A stretch of 40,446 nucleotides of DNA from a candidate division TA06 bacterium JGI_Cruoil_03_38_101. Lineage in GTDB: Bacteria; Hydrothermota; UBA3072. The notes under the pieces are model-generated. The model did no database searches. It was not told where the DNA came from and was given only the letters and a program-made list of their open reading frames with translations. The position numbers and the translations under genes were made by a program. The DNA lies in the NCBI GenBank assembly GCA_002215665.1, contig NGFL01000023.1, positions 24,329 to 64,774 of the forward strand, given 5' to 3'. Positions within the stretch are counted from its first letter, which is position 1. Each line of letters begins with the position of its first letter. This document shows positions 8,917 to 19,037 of this stretch, piece after piece.

Positions 8917-9827
8917 AACGATTTGAAGGGAATCCCATTCTAAAACCAACCTTTGAACATCCCTGGGAATCAAGAATGGTTTTTAATACTGCGGCAATCT
9001 ATTTAGAGGGTAAGGTTCACCTTCTCTATCGGGCAAGAGGGGTGGACGGAGGCATCTCAAGATTCGGTTATGCATCCAGTCCTGATGGATTTCATATAGA
9101 AGAGCGCCAGGATAAACCTGTTTTTTGCCCTCAAGTGGATAATGACTTTGAGTGTTTGGGTGTTGAAGATCCAAGACTCACAAGATTCGAAGATCGTATC
9201 TATCTGCTATATACAGCTTACGGTCTTGTTCCAGGGATAAACAGGAGGGTTCAGTCAATTCAGATAGGTATGACCTCAATTAAAGTGGATGATTTTCTAT
9301 CCCATAACTGGAATTGGGGTGAAAGAATTTATCCGTTTCCCAGAGTTGAGAATAAGGATGCTTTCCTTTTCCCGGAGAAGATCAATCATAAGTGGGTTTT
9401 GTATCATCGTATTTCTCCGTATATATGGATTTCTTATTCTGAGAATCTCAAGGAATGGAATACTGCAAAGATCTTAATGAAACCCAAATTTAATTGGGAA
9501 TATTATAAGATTGGTGGAGGAGGACCTCCTCATAAGACTGAGAAGGGCTGGCTTTTTGTATACCATGCAGTGGATCGGGAATTCAACTACCAACTTGGTA
9601 TGGCAATGACAGATATATCTGATCCAGGTAAGATAATCTGGAGATATAACCAGCCTGTTCTCTTCCCCGAAGAGGATTATGAGAAGCATGGGGAAGTTCC
9701 AAATGTAACATTTACCTGTGGCTCAGTTGTAATTGATGGGACTCTCTTTGTTTATTATGGTGGAGCTGACACTGTAATTTGTTTGGCAACTGCTTCCATA
9801 GATGATATACTAAAAGAGGTAGTTTGA
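8910..9827 (+). CDS. Glycoside hydrolase family 130-like phosphorylase (beta-1,4-mannosyl phosphorylase type)
   Basis: LKRFEGNPILKP...WESRMVFNTAAIYLEGKVHLLYRARG...GVEDPRLTRFEDRIYLLYTAY...GGGGPPHKTEKGWLFVYHAV...YYGGADTVICLATA. Confidence 0.88.
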   Translation: MLKRFEGNPILKPTFEHPWESRMVFNTAAIYLEGKVHLLYRARGVDGGISRFGYASSPDGFHIEERQDKPVFCPQVDNDFECLGVEDPRLTRFEDRIYLLYTAYGLVPGINRRVQSIQIGMTSIKVDDFLSHNWNWGERIYPFPRVENKDAFLFPEKINHKWVLYHRISPYIWISYSENLKEWNTAKILMKPKFNWEYYKIGGGGPPHKTEKGWLFVYHAVDREFNYQLGMAMTDISDPGKIIWRYNQPVLFPEEDYEKHGEVPNVTFTCGSVVIDGTLFVYYGGADTVICLATASIDDILKEVV

Positions 9828-9877
9828 ACTCATAAAAAGGATAAAGAGATGAAAACTATAAATAAGGCTTTATCATT

Positions 9878-10597
9878 ATGAAGAAAAAAGGAATTTTTCT
9901 TCTCCATGGAATAACAAAATCATCATCAGAGTTTTCTAAAATAAAAGAAAATCTTGAAGAACTTGGCTATTTTGTTGAAACCCCTAACCTTCCTCGGCAT
10001 GGGTCTTGCCCAAGGGAATATGAAACCTGCTGGAGGGACGTACTTGAACTTACCAAAGATGAATTATTAAAAGGGTCTGAAGAGAAGTTTAAAAAGTTCA
10101 GAGAGAAGTTTGATGAGGTATTTGTGGGGGGAAATTCTCTTGGTGCGAATATTGCCTTTTACCTTGCAGGAAAGTATCCTGTAAATGGAATCATTGCAAT
10201 AGGACCTGTTTATAAGTTGAATAGAGGTCTTGAAATTATCCTATCATTTGAGTCAAAGATAGGGGGTTTTCTCACAGGGAATAGAGAAGAAGATTCAAAC
10301 GGTTATAGATATCACGATTTTAATATCGATGGTGTTCTTCAGCTAGTAGAAGTTGCTAAGAACGCTCCTGAGTATATAAAAGATATTTCTGTTCCCACTC
10401 TTCTTATCTTCTCAAAGAACGATAATGTTGCTTCTCCTCAAAATGCAAAATATTTCATTAAATGGTTGAAGGAAAACTCTGAGGTTCATCTATTTGATAA
10501 TCTGGGGCATGGGCTACCGGAGAGCCAGGATATCTTCCCGGTAGTACAGGAGTTTTTAAACAAATGTTCAAGGAGATCTTCAAATATAAAAAGATAA
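9878..10597 (+). CDS. Alpha/beta hydrolase (monoacylglycerol lipase/carboxylesterase-like)
   Basis: GIFLLHGITKSSSEF..., nucleophile GNSLGAN, acid SKNDNVASP, His GHGLP. Confidence 0.8.
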   Translation: MKKKGIFLLHGITKSSSEFSKIKENLEELGYFVETPNLPRHGSCPREYETCWRDVLELTKDELLKGSEEKFKKFREKFDEVFVGGNSLGANIAFYLAGKYPVNGIIAIGPVYKLNRGLEIILSFESKIGGFLTGNREEDSNGYRYHDFNIDGVLQLVEVAKNAPEYIKDISVPTLLIFSKNDNVASPQNAKYFIKWLKENSEVHLFDNLGHGLPESQDIFPVVQEFLNKCSRRSSNIKR

Positions 10598-11490
10598 AAA
10601 AGACTAAAAAGAGATTACTTGAAAAGAAATGGGATTATGACATAATGGAACTATTGTGGGATTCCCCAATAAAAACCAAATTTGAAGAAAACAACACCTG
10701 CTACTCCCTTGTTTATAGACCGAAATTAAGGAGGAGGGAAAGGTCTATAATTCTTATCCCTGGTCTTCGTTCCTCCGTTTTCTATGAAAAAGGAATGGCA
10801 AGGATCTTTGCAAAATCGGGCTTTGATGCCTATATTTATATTCTTCCTTACCATTTAAAGAGGACACCTTCTGGTTATAAGAATGGAGAACTTTACCTCT
10901 CCTCGAAACTTGAACTCTCAGGGGATGCATTCTTTCAATCGATAACAGAGGTAATGGCTCTTGCTGACATAACGCCAGGCAGAGAAAAGGGCCTATTTGG
11001 AATCAGTCTTGGCGGAATTCTTACCCATATTCTTATGGGGATAGATGATAGATTTACAGGGGGTGTAACTGTATCAGCAGGAGGAAATATAAACAGGATT
11101 CTCTGGACAGGCCTTCTTGGATGGGTTGTAAAAAGGGAAGTGAAGAGAAGAGGCGCAACGGAGAAAGACTATCGCGAAACTTTAAAGAAATTCGATGATT
11201 TTCTACGAGATATAAGGAAAGGTAATTGGAGGGAGCCAGATTATCCCTGGTTTTTAATCGATCCACTCACCTATGCTCATCTTAATCACCCGAGGAATGT
11301 CCTGATGTTTAATGGGTTGTTCGACCCTATTATTCCCTTAAAATCAATATTTGAACTGAAGAATGATATTGGAACTCACTTTTTTGTTCTTCTCCCTGCT
11401 GGTCACTTTTCAATCTTGCTATTTTGTTTTTATATTTTCCTTTCATCCATCGATTTTTTTATAAAATGGGATAGAGCAGTAAGAAAATAA
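10564..11490 (+). CDS. Alpha/beta hydrolase family protein
   Basis: IILIPGLRSS, nucleophile GISLGGI, FDPIIP, AGHFS; overlaps the preceding gene by 34 nt. Confidence 0.7.
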   Translation: MFKEIFKYKKIKKTKKRLLEKKWDYDIMELLWDSPIKTKFEENNTCYSLVYRPKLRRRERSIILIPGLRSSVFYEKGMARIFAKSGFDAYIYILPYHLKRTPSGYKNGELYLSSKLELSGDAFFQSITEVMALADITPGREKGLFGISLGGILTHILMGIDDRFTGGVTVSAGGNINRILWTGLLGWVVKREVKRRGATEKDYRETLKKFDDFLRDIRKGNWREPDYPWFLIDPLTYAHLNHPRNVLMFNGLFDPIIPLKSIFELKNDIGTHFFVLLPAGHFSILLFCFYIFLSSIDFFIKWDRAVRK

Positions 11491-11497
11491 CCTCGGG

Positions 11498-11525
11498 TTG
11501 ACATTATTCTTATTGTTCCTATCTT
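11498..11525 (+). promoter_or_regulatory. Promoter of the putative lipoprotein gene
   Basis: TTGACA-N16-TATCTT, 7 nt before ATG 11533. Confidence 0.55.
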
Positions 11526-11532
11526 ATAAAAA

Positions 11533-12144
11533 ATGAAAAAATACTTATTAATTATATCTATTCTTATTCTCCCGGGATGTACTAAAAAAACTCTATTTTT
11601 CAGGGGTTCTGTTGGTGTATTTCCCGAAAATCAAAAAAAATTCTGGTCTTTGATCCAGTTTCCTGACTATAGATTTGTAGAAAATGCAAAGGTACTTTTG
11701 GATAGCACAATAGGTGTACCATTTTCCAAAGATGCAGGTGGATATTATAAAGAAGGAATATCTGAATTAACTTATGACTCCGAGCATACAATCGAGGTAA
11801 AAGCTGAAGATAATGAGAATATCTATGGATCCGTAGAAATTCCTTCATTTTTCACTATTAATTCACAAGCTAAGGGAGAATCTCTTTTGGTCCAATGGAC
11901 CCCTGCTGACTCAATCGCAACATCTCCTGACAGGTGGTTGGTTATAGTAACTCAGAATCAGGATACCTTATATCAGAAGACATTTTCTAATACGGAGAGC
12001 AAGGTTAAGCTCTTTCCCATAATTTCTTTTGATAATATTGAGGTTACAATAGATGCAATTAGATATGGAGATTTAAAAGGAGCAAGAGGAGGTTCAGTAT
12101 TTGCAGGTGTTGTTCAGAAGAGAAAAAATATCAAAACTTATTGA
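11533..12144 (+). CDS. Putative lipoprotein of unknown function
   Basis: MKKYLLIISILILPGC lipobox-like signal peptide, no recognised domain. Confidence 0.65.
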   Translation: MKKYLLIISILILPGCTKKTLFFRGSVGVFPENQKKFWSLIQFPDYRFVENAKVLLDSTIGVPFSKDAGGYYKEGISELTYDSEHTIEVKAEDNENIYGSVEIPSFFTINSQAKGESLLVQWTPADSIATSPDRWLVIVTQNQDTLYQKTFSNTESKVKLFPIISFDNIEVTIDAIRYGDLKGARGGSVFAGVVQKRKNIKTY

Positions 12145-13090
12145 CGATCTTTTCTAATTTCCCTTCCAATTCATTTTTAAAAGTTTCTAAATCACCCCTT
12201 ATTGTAAACCCAGCGGCTGTTTTATGTCCTCCACCACCATATTCTGCTGCAAGTTCCTGAATTGAGACACCATTTTTTGAGCGCAGGGATACCTTTAACA
12301 TTCCATCATCCTTCTCTTTTATTATAGCAGTAGCTTTAATCCCTTTTATAGAAAGACCATAGTTTACAAATTCTTCTGTATCTTCTTCTTTTGCTCCCCA
12401 TTTTTTTAGCATATCCTTTGTTACAATCATAATACTGAAATTTTTATGAAGAGTTATTCTCTGGAGAACATCTCCCAGCAATTTTATTCTTGCAGGTGGA
12501 TCACTAAACCATACAAATTCAGAAACCTGTGAAGTGATTACTCCGTAATCCACAAGTTCTGCAGCTACCTTTAGAGAATGGGAGGTAGTGTTTGGATAGC
12601 GAAAGGAACCAGTATCTGTTAGGATGCCAATATATAAATAGGTGGCGATATCCTTATCCAGATCAATGAGTTTGTCCAGTAATTCATAGATAATCTCTGC
12701 TGTGGAAGAATAATCACCCTTTACTATATTTATATCACCAAACTTTTCGTTACTTATATGGTGGTCTATATTTATTATCGTTTTTTTGAAGTTTATTTCA
12801 TCTTTAATATTCCCAATACGATCAATCTCTGCACAATCCACAATGAATATGATATCTTCATTAAACTCTTTCTTATCTGTATGAATAAGACCTGCTTTAT
12901 CAAACCTTGAATACCTATTTGAGGGAGGATCCTGGTTGTAGATGTAAACCTTCTTGCCCAATTTTCTCAACCCCAGAGCAAGAGCAATCTCAGAACCTAT
13001 AGAATCTCCATCTGGATTCTTATGGGACACGATCAAGAACTTCTTATTGTTTTTTATCAAGCTTAGTACTTCTTTAATTTTCTTTCCCAT
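12131..13090 (-). CDS. nrnA: Bifunctional oligoribonuclease/PAP phosphatase, DHH family (NrnA)
   Basis: SHKNPDGDSIGSEIAL, VDCAEIDRIGN, INIDHHISN, C-terminal GGGGHKTAAGF. Confidence 0.9.
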   Translation of the reverse strand: MGKKIKEVLSLIKNNKKFLIVSHKNPDGDSIGSEIALALGLRKLGKKVYIYNQDPPSNRYSRFDKAGLIHTDKKEFNEDIIFIVDCAEIDRIGNIKDEINFKKTIINIDHHISNEKFGDINIVKGDYSSTAEIIYELLDKLIDLDKDIATYLYIGILTDTGSFRYPNTTSHSLKVAAELVDYGVITSQVSEFVWFSDPPARIKLLGDVLQRITLHKNFSIMIVTKDMLKKWGAKEEDTEEFVNYGLSIKGIKATAIIKEKDDGMLKVSLRSKNGVSIQELAAEYGGGGHKTAAGFTIRGDLETFKNELEGKLEKIVNKF

Positions 13091-13421
13091 TTTCCTCTTT
13101 TATAAGCTTTTCAATTCTTTCGAGTCTTTCAATAAAGGGATTAAACTCAAAGTGTAGTTTAGGTGTATATTTAAGCCTGAGGAGGTCTGATAGTTTATGC
13201 TGAATGAAACCTCTCGCATGATTTAATAATTCACTGTTTTTCTTTCCCTCATTCTCTCCATCATGGACAGTAAAATACACTGTTGCATATTTTAGATCGG
13301 AACTGGTTTTTACTGAAGTTACCGTAACAAAACCAATTCGTGGATCCTTTAAATCTCTCTCTATTATCTCAGACACCGTCTCCATTATAAGTGAATTCGT
13401 TCGTTTCTGTTTCAAATCCAT
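13074..13421 (-). CDS. rbfA: Ribosome-binding factor A
   Basis: QKRTNSLIMETVSEIIERDLKDPRIGFVTVTSVKTSSDLKYATVYFTV. Confidence 0.92.
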   Translation of the reverse strand: MDLKQKRTNSLIMETVSEIIERDLKDPRIGFVTVTSVKTSSDLKYATVYFTVHDGENEGKKNSELLNHARGFIQHKLSDLLRLKYTPKLHFEFNPFIERLERIEKLIKEENGKEN

Positions 13422-13701
13422 TGCTTACCTTTATTCTCCAATTTATAATATTGACATTTCTATTGTCTCTTATTCTATTTACAACCTTCTGCAAAAGAGA
13501 TTGGATAAATTTAGAATCATTTGATACTGCCACAATTCCAATAAGCGCCCGTTGCCATTTATCCATATAACCAACTTCACTTATCCCCACATTGAACTGT
13601 ACTCTTATCGCTGACTTGATGCTATTTATGATCCGCCTTTTTGATTTCAGTGAGCTCATCCCCGGTAAGAAGAGATCTACTGTGCTAACACCAACGAACA
13701 T
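13369..13701 (-). CDS. DUF503 (YlxP-like) family protein
   Basis: MFVGVSTVDLFLPGMSSLKSKRRIINSIKSAIRVQFNVGISEVGYMDKWQRALIGIVAVSND; located between infB and rbfA. Confidence 0.9.
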   Translation of the reverse strand: MFVGVSTVDLFLPGMSSLKSKRRIINSIKSAIRVQFNVGISEVGYMDKWQRALIGIVAVSNDSKFIQSLLQKVVNRIRDNRNVNIINWRIKVSNGFETETNEFTYNGDGV

Positions 13702-13709
13702 CTTTATTG

Positions 13710-15692
13710 CTATATAGTTCTCTCCTTTTCAACAACTTTATAGGTTTCTATTATATCTCCTGCTTTGAAGTCTTCAATAACCTCTAATTTTATTCCGCAC
13801 TCATAACCTTCTTCAACAACTTTCACATCATTATCGAATCTCTTAAGTGTTTCAATTTTTGTTTTTCCTAATTCTTTACCATCCCTGATCAAAACCGCTA
13901 TGTCTTTATTATGTACTTCCCCCGAACGGACATAGCAACCTGCAACCTTACCAATGGTGGAACCTTCGAAGATTTGTCTAATCTCTACCTCCCCACACTT
14001 AACCTCTTCTTTTTCAGGTTTAAGAAGTCCAACCATAGCCAGTTTTACATCTTCAATTATCTCAAAAATTACGCCGTAGGTTTTGATCTCCACTCCACGC
14101 TTCTTTGCTTCCTTTTTCGCTCTTGAATAGGGATGGACTTTAAAACCTATAACGATTGCTTTGGATGCAGAAGCAAGCATTACATCATTTTCTGTTATCG
14201 GACCCACACCAGCGTGAATGACCTGGATCTTAATTAGATCAGTAGATAAGTCTTTCAAAGAATCAGAGAGAGCTTCAACAGATCCTGCATCATCACCTTT
14301 GATTACCACCTTTAATATTTCTTTTTTCCCTTCTTCAATCTTTTCATAGAGAGAACTAAGGCTTACTGATTGTTGTTGACTCAGTTCTCTCTCCCTTTCC
14401 CTCATTTTCATTATCTCAGAAAGACTTCGGGCTGTTCTTTGATCCCTAACAACCCTGAAAGTATCTCCGGCTTCGGGAAGATCTTCAAATTGCGAAATCT
14501 GAATCGCAGAGGAAACACTAACTTTTTCAAGCTTTTTATCGTTTTCATCGAGGATTAGACGAACTTTACCGCAGGTTGAACCTGCGACGAAAGAATCGCC
14601 CGTCTTTACTTCCCCCTCTTTTACTACTACAGTTGCTATATTACCGAGCCCTTTCCTAATTTTTGTTTCAAGAATAGTCCCAATACCAAGACCCTTCGTG
14701 GGAGCTTTTAAGCCCAAATCTTCCGCCTGGAGGATAATGGCATCCAGTAATTCATCTATTCCTTCACCTTTAAGGGCGGAGGTCTTAACAGCCAGGACAT
14801 TTCCACCGTATTCTTGAACCACAACTCCATTTTTTGAAAGTTTTGATAAGACTTTATCAGGATTAGCGGAAGCAAGGTCCATCTTGTTTATTGCCACCAC
14901 AATAGGAACACCCGCTGCTCTTGCGTGGTCAATCGCTTCTACAGTTTGAGGCTTAACCCCTTCGTTTGCAGCAACAACGAGGACAACAATATCTGTAACA
15001 TTGGCCCCCCTTGCTCTCATAGCAGTAAATGCTTCATGTCCTGGGGTATCAATAAAGGTTATCTTGTGTCCATTATATTCAATATTGTATGCCCCAATCT
15101 TTTGAGTGATACCTCCTAATTCCTGGGCTGCAACTCTTGTCTTTCTAACATAATCAAGAAGGGTTGTTTTTCCATGGTCAACATGACCCATAACCGTAAC
15201 GACAGGGGTTTTCTTTTTTATTTCATATCGTTCTTCCTCAATCTCTGGAACATTAAAATCCTCTGCTAGTTTAGTAGTATAACCGAATTCTTCCGCTATA
15301 AGGCTTGCAGTATCAAAGTCTAATCTCTGGTTGATTGTAACCTGCATCCCAAGTTTAAGGCAGGATCCAATAATCTCATTCGCTGGGACATTCATAAGTT
15401 CTTCCAATTCAGAGACTGATATCGCTCTTCCTATGGTGATTGTATTATCTTTTATTTCTTCTTTTTTGTGTATGTTCTTTCCCTTTTCTTTCTTTTTCTT
15501 CTTCTCTTTTTTCCCTTCTTTAACCTTGCTCTTTTTAACTAATTGATTTGCAATCTTCCCTGGAATGGTAGATAGACTGGAGGTGACTTTATATCCTTCT
15601 TTTTCTAATAACTTGATGAGTTCCTTACTTTGGATACCAAGATTTTTTGCTAATTCATATACCCTTATTTTCCCCTGATCGTTCTCTCGCAT
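13710..15692 (-). CDS. infB: Translation initiation factor IF-2
   Basis: [41 protein letters not shown]-terminal IF2 domains. Confidence 0.96.
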   Translation of the reverse strand: MRENDQGKIRVYELAKNLGIQSKELIKLLEKEGYKVTSSLSTIPGKIANQLVKKSKVKEGKKEKKKKKEKGKNIHKKEEIKDNTITIGRAISVSELEELMNVPANEIIGSCLKLGMQVTINQRLDFDTASLIAEEFGYTTKLAEDFNVPEIEEERYEIKKKTPVVTVMGHVDHGKTTLLDYVRKTRVAAQELGGITQKIGAYNIEYNGHKITFIDTPGHEAFTAMRARGANVTDIVVLVVAANEGVKPQTVEAIDHARAAGVPIVVAINKMDLASANPDKVLSKLSKNGVVVQEYGGNVLAVKTSALKGEGIDELLDAIILQAEDLGLKAPTKGLGIGTILETKIRKGLGNIATVVVKEGEVKTGDSFVAGSTCGKVRLILDENDKKLEKVSVSSAIQISQFEDLPEAGDTFRVVRDQRTARSLSEIMKMRERERELSQQQSVSLSSLYEKIEEGKKEILKVVIKGDDAGSVEALSDSLKDLSTDLIKIQVIHAGVGPITENDVMLASASKAIVIGFKVHPYSRAKKEAKKRGVEIKTYGVIFEIIEDVKLAMVGLLKPEKEEVKCGEVEIRQIFEGSTIGKVAGCYVRSGEVHNKDIAVLIRDGKELGKTKIETLKRFDNDVKVVEEGYECGIKLEVIEDFKAGDIIETYKVVEKERTI

Positions 15693-15695
15693 AAA

Positions 15696-16970
15696 CTAAT
15701 CCCGACTTATTGTTTTATGAATTGCAGAGTATATTTTATCCACCAGCCTATTCCCTAAACCTTTTATCTCCATTAATTCTTCTTTAGTCTGAGCAACTAT
15801 ATCCTGCGCATTTTTATACCCTGCATTTTTTAGAAGTTTTTTTATATAATCACTAATTGGTAATTTATCAATTGTTACCTTTTTTCTCCTTTCATTTTCT
15901 ATCTCTTTCCTGTATTCACTCCGGCCCCTTATTTCTATATTAAGACCTGTAAGTTCTGCTGCTAAGCTTACATTCTCACCCACTTTGCCAATTGCACCTG
16001 TTAACTCATCATCAGGAACTATGCAGAGGACTTTTTTCTCATTGATCATTTTAGATTCTACCACCTTTACAGGAGAAAGAGCCTCTGCTGCTTGTTTTGC
16101 TTTATCCTTTTCCCATCGGATAACATCCACTCTTTCACCTGAGAGTTCTCTAACAATTGATTGGATCCTATTCCCTCTATGGCCTACGCAAGAACCAACG
16201 GCATCTATCTTCTCATTTTTTGAATAAACAGCTACCTTTGTCCGAGTGCCCGCTTTTCTTGCTATACCTTTTATTTCCACCTCTGAGTGTAAAACTTCAG
16301 GTGTTTCGAATTCGAGCAGATGGAGTACGAATTCTGGTTCAATCCTTGAAAGATATACAATTGGTCCTTTAATGCGGATCCTTTCTTCATCCCCTTCCTT
16401 TGGGCTGGTAGTTATATCCTTTATCAAAGCCTTTATTGGATTTCCTCGGCGCAAGCGTTCCTCTGGTATTTGTTCCTCCCTGGGTAAGAATGCTTCGATA
16501 TCTCCAATCTTGACATACGCTCCAGTTGAATAGATTCTAGAAACGGTTCCGCTTACCAGTTCTCCTTCTTTGTTCTTGTATTTTTCATAAAGCATTTCCT
16601 TTTCGTTAGTTTTAATCTTTTGAATGAGAGTATTCTTTACAATGTTAATTGCATTCCTGCCGAATTCTTCTATTGGGATTTCTTCTTTAAAAGTGGCTCC
16701 TAATGCAATAGTCGGTTTTAATCTCCGGGCTTCCTCTAAAGAGATTTCTGTGCTCTGATCCTTAACTTCTTTCTTTACAGTTTTCTCCCTGTAAAGAGTT
16801 ATCTTGCCCGAAGCCTCAGATATTTCACATTCAAGGCTTTCATCTAGTCCATATTGTTTTTTGGCAGCAGTAATGATACTCTCTTTCAATATCTCAAGGA
16901 CAAATTCCTTATCCAATTCTCGTTCTGCTGTAAGTTCCGATAACATTGCAACAATCCCTCGATCAATCAT
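15696..16970 (-). CDS. nusA: Transcription termination/antitermination factor NusA
   Basis: S1 and KH domains (VGSCVGHRGNRIQSIVRELSGERVDVIRW), C-terminal helix-hairpin-helix; SD aaggaggtaaaATG. Confidence 0.95.
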   Translation of the reverse strand: MIDRGIVAMLSELTAERELDKEFVLEILKESIITAAKKQYGLDESLECEISEASGKITLYREKTVKKEVKDQSTEISLEEARRLKPTIALGATFKEEIPIEEFGRNAINIVKNTLIQKIKTNEKEMLYEKYKNKEGELVSGTVSRIYSTGAYVKIGDIEAFLPREEQIPEERLRRGNPIKALIKDITTSPKEGDEERIRIKGPIVYLSRIEPEFVLHLLEFETPEVLHSEVEIKGIARKAGTRTKVAVYSKNEKIDAVGSCVGHRGNRIQSIVRELSGERVDVIRWEKDKAKQAAEALSPVKVVESKMINEKKVLCIVPDDELTGAIGKVGENVSLAAELTGLNIEIRGRSEYRKEIENERRKKVTIDKLPISDYIKKLLKNAGYKNAQDIVAQTKEELMEIKGLGNRLVDKIYSAIHKTISRD

Positions 16971-17239
16971 TTTACCTCCTTGGAAAGACCTGGTGATGAG
17001 ATTTCAAGATTGTAAGATCCTGGAAATAAATCAAGCACATCGAGTTGAACAGATAGTTCTCTGGAAATTCTCGCACAATCGTCTATCGTTATTCCACCTG
17101 GCTTATCAATAAGTGCTCTTACGAGACTCCCTCTTTTTTTATCTTTTACCACCAATTTTAAAAGGGTAAATTCTTCTCCCATACCTGAAAGTAGATTATT
17201 TATTGGTTTTTTTATCTTTCCTTCTACAGATTTCCCCAT
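16967..17239 (-). CDS. rimP: Ribosome maturation factor RimP, N-terminal domain only
   Basis: 90 aa; LVRALIDKPGGITIDDCARISRELSVQLD...YNLEISSPGLSKEVK*; ends where the C-terminal SH3-like domain normally begins; ATGA overlap with nusA. Confidence 0.8.
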   Translation of the reverse strand: MGKSVEGKIKKPINNLLSGMGEEFTLLKLVVKDKKRGSLVRALIDKPGGITIDDCARISRELSVQLDVLDLFPGSYNLEISSPGLSKEVK

Positions 17240-18912
17240 ATTTTCTTTACTACCTCTTTTACCTCTTTGGAAACAACCTTCTTTATTTCTCCAGTTTTTC
17301 TGTTTTTTATCTCTATCATTCCCTTTTTTAGACCTTTACTTCCTACAATTATTTGAATGGGTATACCTATCAAATCAGCGTCATTAAACTTATACCCTGC
17401 CCTTTCATCCCTATCATCATAGAGAACTTCGAATTCTTCTCCTAATAATCTATATAAATCTTCACACAGTGCAACCCCTTTTGAATCTGAGGCGTTAAGA
17501 TTTATAAGGAGAATTTGATATGGGGCAATGGATGCTGGCCAGATAATGCCATTTTTGTCGTGAGATACTTCTATAACTGATGCCATAATCCTTTCAACCC
17601 CAATACCATAACTCCCCATAACTATTGGTTTCTTTTCCCCATTCTCATCTATAAAGTATGCACCCATTGCTTTTGAATATTTTGTACCCAGTTTAAAGAT
17701 ATGGCCCAGTTCTATCGCATTCTTCCATTCAACAGGAGTTCTACATTCAGGACAGAGATCTCCCTTTTTGAATTTCCTTAGATCCACAAACTTCTTCATA
17801 TCTAAATCCCTATTGGGATCGACCCCAGTATAGTGATAATAATCTTCATTAGCTCCTGATACAAAACCCAATCCTTGCTTTATAGAGAGGTCTGCAATAA
17901 CTGGAAGGTTTAAACCAATTGGGCTTACATAACCTACTGAAGCTCCTGCAACTTCTTTAACTTCTTCCTGGGTTGCAATTCTTATACCTTTAAATTCTTT
18001 TTTTAACTTCTCTTCATCCACTTCATAGTCACCTCTTATGACTATCCAGACCGGCTTATCTTTCTTTATATAAAGGAGACTCTTCATTAGTTTTGAAGGT
18101 GGAACATTCAAGAATCTGGAGATTGCATCTACAGAACCTTCAACAGGTGTCCCCACCTTCTTGAGTTTTCCGTTCTCAAAATTGACAGGGGTCGGCAGTA
18201 GATTTGCTACTTCTAAATTCGATGAATATCCGCAATTCGGGCAATTAACGATTCTATCTTCACCAGATTCAGAAATTACCATAAATTCCTTTGAATTTGA
18301 CCCACCCATTAGACCACTTGAGGCTCTAACCTCTACAGGCTTGAGCCTACAGGATGAAAAAATCCTTCTATAGGCTTCTTCATGAAGAGAAAAACTCTTC
18401 TGAAGACCAGTCTCGTCTTGATCAAGGGAATAGGAATCCTTCATTATAAATGTTCTGGCGCGGAGAACAGCTCCTCTCGGTCTCATTTCATCTCTATATT
18501 TTGTTTGTATTTGGTACCATATCTGAGGTAGAGAACGGTGGGATCTGATATGATTCCTTACAATGGTGGTTATAACCTCCTCATGGGTAGGAGCAAGGGC
18601 CATTTCACTCTCTTTTCTGTCCTTTAGACGGAACATCTCATCACCGTAGTCCTCCCATCTACCTGACTCTTTCCAAATGGAAGAAGGAGTAAGGGCTGGC
18701 ATCAACAATTCCTGTGCTCCGATTCTATCCATCTCCCTTCTCATAATCTTCTGTATTTTTTTAAGAACTCTCCATCCAAGAGGGAGGTAGGTATACACCC
18801 CAGAAACTTGAGGCTCAATAAGCCCTGCTCGAAGCATAAGTTTATGAGAAACACTTTCTGCTTCTTTTGGCACTTCTTTTCTGGTCGGTATAAATATTCT
18901 ACTCCAGCGCAT
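17224..18912 (-). CDS. proS: Prolyl-tRNA synthetase
   Basis: MRWSRIFIPTRKEVPKEAESVSHKLMLRAGLI...; start placed at 18912 because it lies directly behind a promoter and the extra 24 residues of the track ORF are atypical. Confidence 0.95.
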   Translation of the reverse strand: MRWSRIFIPTRKEVPKEAESVSHKLMLRAGLIEPQVSGVYTYLPLGWRVLKKIQKIMRREMDRIGAQELLMPALTPSSIWKESGRWEDYGDEMFRLKDRKESEMALAPTHEEVITTIVRNHIRSHRSLPQIWYQIQTKYRDEMRPRGAVLRARTFIMKDSYSLDQDETGLQKSFSLHEEAYRRIFSSCRLKPVEVRASSGLMGGSNSKEFMVISESGEDRIVNCPNCGYSSNLEVANLLPTPVNFENGKLKKVGTPVEGSVDAISRFLNVPPSKLMKSLLYIKKDKPVWIVIRGDYEVDEEKLKKEFKGIRIATQEEVKEVAGASVGYVSPIGLNLPVIADLSIKQGLGFVSGANEDYYHYTGVDPNRDLDMKKFVDLRKFKKGDLCPECRTPVEWKNAIELGHIFKLGTKYSKAMGAYFIDENGEKKPIVMGSYGIGVERIMASVIEVSHDKNGIIWPASIAPYQILLINLNASDSKGVALCEDLYRLLGEEFEVLYDDRDERAGYKFNDADLIGIPIQIIVGSKGLKKGMIEIKNRKTGEIKKVVSKEVKEVVKKIWGNL

Positions 18913-18917
18913 GGTCA

Positions 18918-18945
18918 ATACTAATATTTTTCTCCGAGAAGTCAA
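18918..18945 (-). promoter_or_regulatory. proS-rimP-nusA-infB operon promoter
   Basis: Minus strand TTGACT (18945-18940)-N16-TAGTAT (18923-18918), 5 nt before ATG 18912. Confidence 0.6.
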
Positions 18946-19001
18946 CCTTTCTAAAAAAGACCTCCTCGAGACCTTACAATTCAAAAGAACCGTTTAGAGC
19001 C

Positions 19002-19030
19002 TTGACATTTCAAGCTAAGTTAGTTATATT
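19002..19030 (+). promoter_or_regulatory. Promoter of the type IV pilus operon
   Basis: TTGACA (19002-19007)-N17-TATATT (19025-19030), 7 nt before ATG 19038. Confidence 0.75.
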
Positions 19031-19037
19031 CAAAAAT

